Shown: in pieces, positions 57,748 through 64,000 of the stretch | Numbering within the stretch: the stretch's first letter is position 1 | Layout: each line of letters opens with the position of its first letter | From: UBA6107 sp034430175 | GTDB taxonomy: Bacteria; Chloroflexota; Anaerolineae; Anaerolineales; Anaerolineaceae | Assembly (NCBI GenBank): GCA_034430175.1 | Contig: DAOUFI010000001.1 | Coordinates: 124,001 to 188,000 of the forward strand | Direction of reading: 5' to 3' | DNA: 64,000 nt | The notes under the pieces: generated by a model | What the model was told of the DNA's origin: nothing | The model's database searches: none | The model's input: only the letters and a program-made list of their open reading frames with translations | Position numbers and translations under genes: made by a program

Positions 57748-58404
57748 ATGACTAAACAACGAAGAAACACATTCTGGATCATCCTGCTGCTCATATTGCT
57801 GCTGGGAGTGATCTTTGCCAAACCCATCTTGAAGAGCATGGGTGAGTACCTGATCGTTTCCGATGACCTGAAGAAGGCGGACCTGATCACCTCTGTCAGC
57901 GGACCGGATTACCGCGCCCTTTATGCCGCCAGGTTATGCAAAGAAAACATGGCTTCACGCCTGTTTTACACCGGTGGCTATAATGAGTTTGACGAACGCT
58001 ACGCCGCTGCCTGGAGCCAGTACCTGGCTACCACCATCGGCGTACCGCCCGAAGAAATCTCCATCGACGAATCTACTGTGATCTCCACGTACGAAGAAGC
58101 GGAACGGGTCAAGGCTTATGTGGATGCTCACCCCGGCAAGATCGACACCATCATCGTCGTTACCGATCCGTATCATACTAGGCGGGCCAAATGGGCTTAT
58201 GAGAAGGTGTTAGGCAGCGAGATCACTGTCCTTATGGCGCCTGTTCCTTTCAGTGATACCGGCTATTCCTCCAGTTGGTGGCGGGATGCCTATTCACGCG
58301 AGATGGTGTTGAAGGAATATCTCAAGTATGGGTTCTATTTGCTCAGGTATCAGTGGACAAGTGGTCTGCTGCAGGACTTACTGGCGAAGTTCGACCGGTT
58401 CTAA
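57748..58404 (+). CDS. YdcF/SanA/ElyC-family (DUF218) protein
   Basis: The 218-residue protein has one N-terminal membrane helix (about 8-26, FWIILLLILLLGVIFA) and then the DUF218 domain: KKADLITSVSGPDYRALYAARL, RLFYTGGYNEFDER, ESTVISTYEEAERVKAYVDAHPGKIDTIIVVTDPYHTRRAKWAYEKV. DUF218 proteins such as SanA, ElyC and YdcF affect envelope barrier or peptidoglycan lipid carrier metabolism. The conserved His and Arg in DPYHTRRA are present. It is exported to the outer face of the membrane by its anchor. Confidence 0.87.
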   Translation: MTKQRRNTFWIILLLILLLGVIFAKPILKSMGEYLIVSDDLKKADLITSVSGPDYRALYAARLCKENMASRLFYTGGYNEFDERYAAAWSQYLATTIGVPPEEISIDESTVISTYEEAERVKAYVDAHPGKIDTIIVVTDPYHTRRAKWAYEKVLGSEITVLMAPVPFSDTGYSSSWWRDAYSREMVLKEYLKYGFYLLRYQWTSGLLQDLLAKFDRF

Positions 58405-58429
58405 GCGATTTCTCATTTAGTGAGGAGTC

Positions 58430-58999
58430 TCACAAGCGCCAATAGTTGCCGCCACCCCCTTCGCGTGCCATGAATTTATACTCCACCAGGCTGCGGCGCA
58501 TAAAGGCGGTATCTTTATTGAAGCGCAGCAGGATCTCATTTACCTCTTTTTCGGTGTATTGTTTGCCCGGTTCAAAAGCCTTAACGATGTAGTTTAACAC
58601 CACCAACAGTTTCTTCTCTTTTTCGGGGAAAGAGATCACACGACCATCTTTGTCAATGAAGGCGGTCATCACCTTTCGTTCGTAGGTGTCCGAAGAAAGA
58701 TCCTGGCTGAGCGCGGGGAGGTTCTCTTCGCGCAGCAACTTACCGGCCATGTTTCGGATCGTCTCGAAATTCAGCGAATAGAAATAGTAGTGCCCTTCCA
58801 CGCGCACGCTGGTCAACCCGGAATGGGTAAGGTATGACAAGTGGTGCGAAGTGGTTGAGACACTGAGGTCGAGGGTGGTGGCCAGTTCTTCCACGGAGTA
58901 TTCGCGCTGGGCCAGTAAACCAATTATCTTGAGACGTTTTTCGTCTGCCAGGGTCTTGAAGAATTCAAGTAATTCGGTGTTCAAGTTTTGTTCGTTCAT
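58430..58999 (-). CDS. ArsR-type HTH regulator with DUF2087 domain
   Basis: The 189-residue protein has a winged-helix domain (about 8-80: FFKTLADEKRLKIIGLLAQREYSVEELATTLDLSVSTTSHHLSYLTHSGLTSVRVEGHYYFYSL) and a C-terminal DUF2087 region (VISFPEKEKKLLVVLNYIVKAFEPGKQYTEKEVNEILLRFNKDTAFMRRSLVEYKFMAREGGGGNYW). DUF2087 recurs in Firmicutes and Chloroflexota regulators; ligand unknown. A 13-bp palindrome lies upstream of its start and may be the operator for autoregulation. Confidence 0.87.
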   Translation of the reverse strand: MNEQNLNTELLEFFKTLADEKRLKIIGLLAQREYSVEELATTLDLSVSTTSHHLSYLTHSGLTSVRVEGHYYFYSLNFETIRNMAGKLLREENLPALSQDLSSDTYERKVMTAFIDKDGRVISFPEKEKKLLVVLNYIVKAFEPGKQYTEKEVNEILLRFNKDTAFMRRSLVEYKFMAREGGGGNYWRL

Positions 59000-59036
59000 A
59001 TCTCATATCCTTTAAAACATTATTATTACTATCGAA

Positions 59037-59049
59037 ATGATTTTATCAT
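59037..59049 (-). promoter_or_regulatory. 13-bp palindrome, candidate ArsR operator
   Basis: ATGATTTTATCAT, perfect 5-bp arms around TTT, 38 nt before the ArsR-DUF2087 ATG at 58999 and 83 nt before the divergent glycosyltransferase ATG at 59132. It could control both genes. Confidence 0.45.
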
Positions 59050-59131
59050 ATTTCTTAACAAAAAAGAATCCCCCATTTTCGCTTCTGACCAGCCACTATA
59101 CGTTATTCCCAATAAAAGTTAGAATTAATTC

Positions 59132-60310
59132 ATGCATATCCTCCTTGTCGCTGATGGGCGCAGCCCTACCACAAAAAGCTGGATCAAGACCTTGAAACTG
59201 ACCGGGCAGCGTGTCAGCTTGATAAGTACATATCCTTGCGCTCCAATCGATGGGGTGGAGCTGGCAGCGGTATTACCGGTAGCCTTTTCGCGCTTCAGCG
59301 GCAGCCAGGTGAAAACGGAGAAATCCATATCCCCATTAAAAGGATTGATTAATCGATTCCGGCCAATCTTGACTGCAATGCGGTACTCACTAGGCCCGTG
59401 GACGGTACCGTATTTCCGGAAGAAATTGCCCGCAATCATCACTAAGACGCAGCCTGACTTGGTGCATGCCATGCGCATTCCTTACGAGGGTATGCTGGCA
59501 ACAGCTACACCCAAGGGAATTCCACTTCTGGTCTCCACTTGGGGTAACGACTTTACCCTGCACGCGGCGGCAAACCCGCTATTGGGTAGGTTAACCAGAC
59601 AGGCTTTATCACGGGCTGACGGGCTTTTTTCAGACACGCAACGTGACGTGGAATTGGCGAAGCGTTGGGGATTCGATCCCATGAAACCATCCCTGGTCGT
59701 GGTTGGAAACGGCGGCCTGGACCTGGATCTAATGTTTGAAGCGTCGAAAATAATAGAACGCGTTACTCCCGTTCAGATCATTAATCCACGGGGATTCCGT
59801 CCCTCATCGGTACGCATTGATACCTTTTTTAAGGCGATTCCGCTGGTATTGAAAGCACATCCCGACGCGCGTTTTTTGTGTGCTTCAATGGCGGGTCAAA
59901 AAGAAGCATTGGACTGGGTAGAGAAGCTGGGAATTGCTGATAATGTGGAATTGGCACCGTTTCTCTCCCAGGGTGAACTCTGGAAGCAATTTTCGCGTTC
60001 TACAATTTCGGTATCCATCAGCCAGCACGATGGCACCCCCAACACGCTGCTTGAAGCGATGGCTCTGGGCTGCTTGCCGGTGTGCGGGGATATCGCCTCG
60101 ATTCGCGAATGGATCGAGCCGGAGGTCAACGGTGCGCTGGTTCCCCCCGATGACTTTGAGGCACTCGCTTCCACGATCAACCGGCTCCTTGCTAACCCCG
60201 ATAAGTATCGTGGATGGCAGATAAAGAATATTGATATGATGAAGAAAAGAGCGGACAGGAAAGCCCTGGCGAAAATTATTCTAAACTTTTATCAGAGTGT
60301 GGTTAAATGA
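59132..60310 (+). CDS. glycosyltransferase family 4 (GT4) protein
   Basis: The 392-residue protein has two Rossmann-like halves. The N-terminal MHILLVADGRSPTTKSWIK is the acceptor-binding start, and the C-terminal part has FRPSSVRIDTFFKAIPLVLKAHPDARFLCASM, the ELAPFLSQGELWKQFSRSTISVSISQHDGTPNTLLEAMALGCLPVCGDIASIREWI donor-binding region with the E-x7-E motif (the E of LLEAM). It transfers an activated sugar to a lipid or polysaccharide acceptor. It has no membrane segment. Its TGA overlaps the ADP-ribosylglycohydrolase ATG (ATGA, 60307-60310). Confidence 0.88.
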   Translation: MHILLVADGRSPTTKSWIKTLKLTGQRVSLISTYPCAPIDGVELAAVLPVAFSRFSGSQVKTEKSISPLKGLINRFRPILTAMRYSLGPWTVPYFRKKLPAIITKTQPDLVHAMRIPYEGMLATATPKGIPLLVSTWGNDFTLHAAANPLLGRLTRQALSRADGLFSDTQRDVELAKRWGFDPMKPSLVVVGNGGLDLDLMFEASKIIERVTPVQIINPRGFRPSSVRIDTFFKAIPLVLKAHPDARFLCASMAGQKEALDWVEKLGIADNVELAPFLSQGELWKQFSRSTISVSISQHDGTPNTLLEAMALGCLPVCGDIASIREWIEPEVNGALVPPDDFEALASTINRLLANPDKYRGWQIKNIDMMKKRADRKALAKIILNFYQSVVK

Positions 60311-61263
60311 GTGATATTCAGGATAGATTACGAGGGATTATGGTCGGAGCCGTGGTGGGCGACGCGTTGGGTATGCCACTTGAATTCCAGCCCCCCCGAC
60401 CAGAATATGCCCTGGAAACCGAAATGATCAAAGGCGCGCTGCCGGCCGGGTCGTTCACCGATGATACCGAAATGGCGTTGGCGCTATCGGAGAGCCTGCT
60501 CATCACCTCACCACTGGATGTGCACGACCTGGCGGGGCGGTTCGTAGCCTGGTATCAGAGCCAGCCACCGGATATTGGCATTCACACCGCGGCGGTGCTG
60601 AAGTTAATTGCGAAAGGAGTCCCGGTGGAGAAAGCAGCCAGGCAGGTGCAGGATGCTGACCCGGATAATGCCAGCAACGGTGGGTTGATGCGCACCTGGC
60701 CGATCGCGATTGCCCGATATAAACAACCTGGATTGCTGACCGCTGAGACAACGCTGCAAACGGAGCTGACGCACTGCCATCCGGACTGCGTCAATGCTTC
60801 TTTATTGCTGAATTTCATCATCTACCAGATCTTGCAGGAGAGTCAATCCCAACCCGCCGAGATCGTGCGCCGCGCCATCCAACAAGCGACCGACCAGGTG
60901 GCTTTTGATGAAGATTTCCTTCTAATGATGAACCTGGCGCCCATGCGCATGCGTAATGATCTCAAGAATAGCGGTTGGGTAAGGCACACCATGGAGACAG
61001 CTCTTTGGGCGGTGATGACCACGCTATCGTTCGAAGAAGCCCTGGTGAGAGCGGTAAACCTGGGAAATGACGCTGATACTGGGGGTGCCATTACTGGAGC
61101 GATAGCGGGGGCACTCTACGGTTTAAGCGGAATTCCAAAACGTTGGAAAGACGCGATCCACGGCGAATATCCGCTACACAGCGGCAAATTGTGGTTTCTC
61201 AAAGATTTTATTGAGTTGGCTGACAAACTGGCAGCAATCGGTGATAATGACAAAAACGTGTAA
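60307..61263 (+). CDS. ADP-ribosylglycohydrolase family protein
   Basis: The 318-residue protein begins with GIMVGAVVGDALGMPLEF and has the metal-binding segments SFTDDTEMALALSESL and AVNLGNDADTGGAITGAIAGALYGLSGIP, hallmark of the DraG/ARH3-like (ADP-ribosyl)hydrolases with two Mg ions held by Thr-Asp-Asp and the Asp-x-Asp-Thr motif. It would remove ADP-ribose from a protein, nucleic acid or small molecule. It is translationally coupled to the GT4 gene. No ADP-ribosyltransferase is visible in the window, so its substrate is open. Confidence 0.9.
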   Translation: MSDIQDRLRGIMVGAVVGDALGMPLEFQPPRPEYALETEMIKGALPAGSFTDDTEMALALSESLLITSPLDVHDLAGRFVAWYQSQPPDIGIHTAAVLKLIAKGVPVEKAARQVQDADPDNASNGGLMRTWPIAIARYKQPGLLTAETTLQTELTHCHPDCVNASLLLNFIIYQILQESQSQPAEIVRRAIQQATDQVAFDEDFLLMMNLAPMRMRNDLKNSGWVRHTMETALWAVMTTLSFEEALVRAVNLGNDADTGGAITGAIAGALYGLSGIPKRWKDAIHGEYPLHSGKLWFLKDFIELADKLAAIGDNDKNV

Positions 61264-61355
61264 TTTGTTATTTTGACGCGGTTTCCCGTCTGAGCTATAC
61301 TTAAATTCGTCTGAACAGCAAGGCAATTTATACCCTTCCAGGAGGAAATACTCGC

Positions 61356-62939
61356 ATGTGTGCTGAACCCGCATTCAAGTTAACTTACGCCACGATGTAT
61401 AACCCGCCAGAGGAGCTTCATACGAAGTTTGATGAAGCGCTTGCAAAACACAGGGCGGAATATGGCAAGGAATATGCCATGTTCATCGATGGCAAAGAAG
61501 TCCTGAGCAAGGAAAAGATCGAAGATCGCTTCCCGGCCAATACGGATGTGGTATTGGGTGTATTCCAAAAAGGCACCGCGGATGACGCCAAAGCAGCCAT
61601 CGCTGCCGCGAAGAAGGCCTTTCCGATCTGGAGCCACATGAAATGGCAGGATAGAGTCGCGATTATCCGCAAGGCTGCTGCTAACATCGATGCGCGCATT
61701 TATGAAATGGGTTCCGCAGTTTCCCTCGAAGTTGGCAAGAACCGCATGGAAGGTTTGGGAGATGTGGCGGAAATGGCTGATCTTTTCCGCTATGCCTGTG
61801 ATCGTATGGAAGCCAATAATGGTTTCGATGTTCCTATGGGCACCGATCCGCTGACCGGATACAAGAGCACAAACCAATCCGTGTTACGTCCCTACGGCGT
61901 CTGGCTGGTAATCAGCCCATTCAATTTCCCGGCAGCCCTCACCGGCGGCCCCACCGGTTCCGCGCTGGTGGCAGGGAACACCGTTGTGATCAAACCCGCA
62001 TCTGACACCCCGTGGACGACCCGTCTGATCTGCGAATGCCTGCGCGATGCTGGCATCCCGGATGGTGTGGTTAATTATGTGACCGGCCCAGGTTCTTCCG
62101 TGGGGCAGACCCTGGTGGACAGCCCGGATGTGTGCGGCGTGACCTTCACTGGTTCATTCGATGTGGGCATGAAGATCTACCGCGATTTCGCCAATGGACG
62201 CTGGGTACGCCCGACTATTCTTGAACTGGGAGGCAAGAATCCGGTGGTGGTCTCACGCCATGCCAACCTGGACGACGCGGTTTCCGGCATTGTTCGTTCT
62301 GCCTTCGGACTGCAGGGACAAAAATGCTCCGCGGCTTCACGCGTACTGATCGAAGCCCCGGTTTACGATGAACTTGTAGCCAAGATCGTTGAGAAGACCA
62401 ACGCGTTGAAGATTGGCGATCCGACCGACCGTTCTGTGTTCCTGGGTCCCGTGGTCAACAAATCCTCTTACAGTGACTATCAACAGTTCAGCGAAGATTT
62501 GCATCAGAATGGCAAGATCCTTACCGGTGGCAAAGTGCTCACTGATGGCGAATTTGCTAAGGGTTATTTCTGCGCCCCAACCGTCGCCGAATTGCCATTC
62601 ACCCATCACTTGTGGAAGCAGGAAATGTTTGTCCCAATCACCACAGTGGGCAAGGTCAATTCACTGGATGAGGCAATGAAAATTGCCAATGATGTGGATT
62701 ACGGCCTGACTGCCGGTTTCTACGGCACCGAAGAAGAAGCCGAATGGTTCTTTGACAAGATTGAAGCCGGTGTGACGTATTCGAACCGGCCGCAGGGTGC
62801 TACAACCGGTGCCTGGCCTGGCTTCCAGCCCTTTGGCGGATGGAAAGGCTCGGGTTCCTCCGGTAAAAACGCGGGTGGGCTGTATTATCTGCAATTGTAC
62901 ATGCACGAACAAATCCGCACCCGAGTTCGCAAGGCTTAA
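61356..62939 (+). CDS. aldehyde dehydrogenase, probably L-glutamate gamma-semialdehyde (P5C) dehydrogenase type
   Basis: The 527-residue enzyme has the NAD-binding VISPFNFPAALTGGPTGSALVAGNTVVIKPASDTPW segment, Glu in LELGGKNPVVV (about residue 289) and the nucleophile Cys in GLQGQKCSAASRV (about residue 323). The combination FNFPxALxxG and GQKCSAxSR is typical of RocA/PutA-type dehydrogenases that oxidise P5C to glutamate, rather than of betaine-aldehyde enzymes. A good GGAGGA ribosome-binding site precedes ATG 61356. No proline dehydrogenase is next to it, so other semialdehydes remain possible. Confidence 0.88.
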   Translation: MCAEPAFKLTYATMYNPPEELHTKFDEALAKHRAEYGKEYAMFIDGKEVLSKEKIEDRFPANTDVVLGVFQKGTADDAKAAIAAAKKAFPIWSHMKWQDRVAIIRKAAANIDARIYEMGSAVSLEVGKNRMEGLGDVAEMADLFRYACDRMEANNGFDVPMGTDPLTGYKSTNQSVLRPYGVWLVISPFNFPAALTGGPTGSALVAGNTVVIKPASDTPWTTRLICECLRDAGIPDGVVNYVTGPGSSVGQTLVDSPDVCGVTFTGSFDVGMKIYRDFANGRWVRPTILELGGKNPVVVSRHANLDDAVSGIVRSAFGLQGQKCSAASRVLIEAPVYDELVAKIVEKTNALKIGDPTDRSVFLGPVVNKSSYSDYQQFSEDLHQNGKILTGGKVLTDGEFAKGYFCAPTVAELPFTHHLWKQEMFVPITTVGKVNSLDEAMKIANDVDYGLTAGFYGTEEEAEWFFDKIEAGVTYSNRPQGATTGAWPGFQPFGGWKGSGSSGKNAGGLYYLQLYMHEQIRTRVRKA

Positions 62940-62948
62940 TCAATCACA

Positions 62949-62978
62949 AGAAACCCGGTTTACCAAAACCGGGTTTCT
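62949..62978 (+). terminator. strong intrinsic terminator after the aldehyde dehydrogenase
   Basis: A 13-bp perfect stem AGAAACCCGGTTT / AAACCGGGTTTCT with a 4-nt loop (ACCA), 9 nt past the stop. It lies 18 nt before the CoA-transferase ATG, so that gene probably uses readthrough or a promoter inside this region. Confidence 0.85.
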
Positions 62979-62995
62979 ACAAACAGGATTCATTT

Positions 62996-63898
62996 ATGTC
63001 TAGACTCTGTTCAATCTCTGAAGCGATAACGAAATACGTACACGACGGTGATACCGTCTACTGCGCCGGGTTTACCCACCTGATCCCGTTCGCGGCAGGG
63101 CATGAGATTATCCGCCAGGGCAGAAAAGATCTAACACTGGCGCGGGCCACTCCGGACCTGATTTACGACCAGATGGTCGCGGCAGGTTGCGCTAAAAAAT
63201 TGATCTTCTCCTACATCGGTAACCCGGGTGTGGGTTCATTGCGTATCGTCCGCAATGAGTTGGAAGCGGGTCGATTGGAGTGGGAGGAATATTCGCACTT
63301 CGGTATGATCTCCAGGCTACAGGCAGGCGCGTCTGGGTTGCCGTTCATCCCCATGAACCAGACCGCGGCTACAGACCTGGAGAAGAACAATCCAAACATC
63401 AAACGCGTTAAGGACCCTTACACGGGCAAAGAGGTGATAACCGTTCCGCCGTTGCATCCCGACGTGGCTATTATCCATGTACAACGGGCTGACAAGAACG
63501 GCAACGCGCATATCTGGGGTATCATCGGTGAGCAAAAAGAGGTGGCATTTGCCTCCGAGCACGTCATCATCACTGCTGAAGAGATCGTGGATGAGTCGGT
63601 GATCCGCTCTGATCCAAACCGCACGCTGATCCCCGAATTGATCGTTGATGCTGTCTGCCATGTTCCGCATTGCGCGCATCCTTCGTACACACAGGGGTAC
63701 TACGATCGCGATAACGTCTTCTACCTCAACTGGGACAAAATCACCGAAGATCCCGCGACCACTAAAGCATGGTTGGATGAATGGGTTTATGGCGTCAAGG
63801 ACGCAGCGGAATATTGGGAGAAACTGGGCAAAGAGACCCACGACCGGCTAAAGGTCAAGCCTCACCTGGCAGCGCCTGTGGACTATGGAGATTATTGA
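62996..63898 (+). CDS. CoA-transferase subunit A (glutaconate/3-oxoacid CoA-transferase type)
   Basis: The 300-residue protein is of the family I CoA-transferase alpha type: SEAITKYVHDGDTVYCAGFTHLIPFAAGHEIIRQGRKDLTLARATPDLIYDQMVAAG, then IFSYIGNPGVGS and the ITVPPLHPDVAIIHVQRADKNGNAHIWG block. The catalytic glutamate is on the beta subunit, which is not seen before the window ends. Substrates such as glutaconate, acetoacetate or related acids are possible. It follows the P5C-type aldehyde dehydrogenase, hinting at glutamate or amino-acid fermentation, but a strong terminator stands between. Confidence 0.88.
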   Translation: MSRLCSISEAITKYVHDGDTVYCAGFTHLIPFAAGHEIIRQGRKDLTLARATPDLIYDQMVAAGCAKKLIFSYIGNPGVGSLRIVRNELEAGRLEWEEYSHFGMISRLQAGASGLPFIPMNQTAATDLEKNNPNIKRVKDPYTGKEVITVPPLHPDVAIIHVQRADKNGNAHIWGIIGEQKEVAFASEHVIITAEEIVDESVIRSDPNRTLIPELIVDAVCHVPHCAHPSYTQGYYDRDNVFYLNWDKITEDPATTKAWLDEWVYGVKDAAEYWEKLGKETHDRLKVKPHLAAPVDYGDY

Positions 63899-63964
63899 TC
63901 GATAATTCAGCGAAAACTAACCGCTAATGAAGCTAATTTGCACTAAAAGAACCGAATAAACCAA

Positions 63965-64000
63965 ATGGATAAAATTCAAGAACCTCCGCGAATCATTGAA
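63965..64000 (+). CDS. possible start of a downstream gene (edge fragment)
   Basis: An ATG at 63965 opens a frame MDKIQEPPRIIE that runs off the right edge. The upstream sequence has no clear ribosome-binding site, and the text does not resemble a CoA-transferase beta subunit. Only position after the subunit A gene supports it. Confidence 0.25.
   Translation, partial: MDKIQEPPRIIE

Noticed and set aside
1..64000. tRNA, rRNA, CRISPR arrays, insertion sequences, prophage genes
   Set aside because: I looked for cloverleaf-like GGTTCGA segments, repeated spacers, transposases and phage structural genes by eye and found none; short RNAs could still be missed without a covariance search.

Overview
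The window looks like a chromosomal segment of a free-living anaerobic or facultative bacterium, most probably a Chloroflexota (Anaerolineae-like) lineage. This is an inference from gene content: an ECF sigma factor with DUF5667 and DUF5666-like partners, a serine/threonine kinase with an extracellular Hydin-like domain, an Isp-type [NiFe] hydrogenase, a P3A-type proton ATPase, diaminopropionate ammonia-lyase and many small single-domain enzymes. No rRNA, tRNA, CRISPR array, insertion sequence or prophage was recognised. Genes are separated by many short, strong hairpins that look like intrinsic terminators.

Left part (1-21,800). Mostly minus-strand small metabolic genes: a DUF4037 protein cut by the left edge, alpha/beta hydrolase, ChbG-like deacetylase, methyltransferase, DinB, nucleotidyltransferase, diaminopropionate ammonia-lyase, nitroreductase, isochorismatase, GNAT, VOC, Gfo/Idh/MocA, a GT39-like membrane glycosyltransferase, a PAS protein, an orphan PD-(D/E)XK-like protein and a flavin reductase. 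They are interrupted by a plus-strand array (4,387-9,413): a transmembrane Ser/Thr kinase followed by two paralogues of its sensor half that lack the kinase domain, and then an MFS transporter.

Middle part (21,800-32,250). A decayed VOC pseudogene; a divergent secreted DUF5666-like protein facing an ECF sigma/DUF5667 pair; a methyltransferase; 3-methyladenine glycosylase I; a P-type proton ATPase downstream of an OmpR/histidine-kinase pair; and lgt.

The most interesting region is 32,263-44,845, all on the minus strand. A PocR-domain regulator heads a run of tusA, a broken dsrE, two further DsrE-family genes, a GcvH-like lipoyl carrier, hynS-isp1-isp2-hynL, the hydrogenase maturation protease, a lipoate-protein ligase, a CBS protein and tatA. 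The combination suggests that H2 oxidised outside the membrane by the Tat-exported hydrogenase sends electrons through cytochrome b (Isp1) to the HdrD-like Isp2 inside, where lipoyl-bound or TusA/DsrE-carried sulfur could be the acceptor. An ArsR regulator, a His-rich NifX-like protein, an XRE-cupin regulator, a thioredoxin-DUF2892 fusion and a DUF2892 protein lie just upstream.

Right part (44,900-64,000). A methyltransferase, a DUF35 protein, a five-gene efflux operon (peroxiredoxin-like, HlyD, FtsX-type permease, ABC ATPase, MFS), an S9 peptidase, a DUF1810 gene broken by an ochre codon, a PD40 lipoprotein, membrane proteins, a YdcF-like protein, an ArsR-DUF2087 regulator, a translationally coupled glycosyltransferase/ADP-ribosylglycohydrolase pair, a P5C-type aldehyde dehydrogenase and a CoA-transferase subunit. 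Several genes carry inactivating lesions: two ochre codons, one probable 1-nt frameshift and one multiply frameshifted pseudogene.
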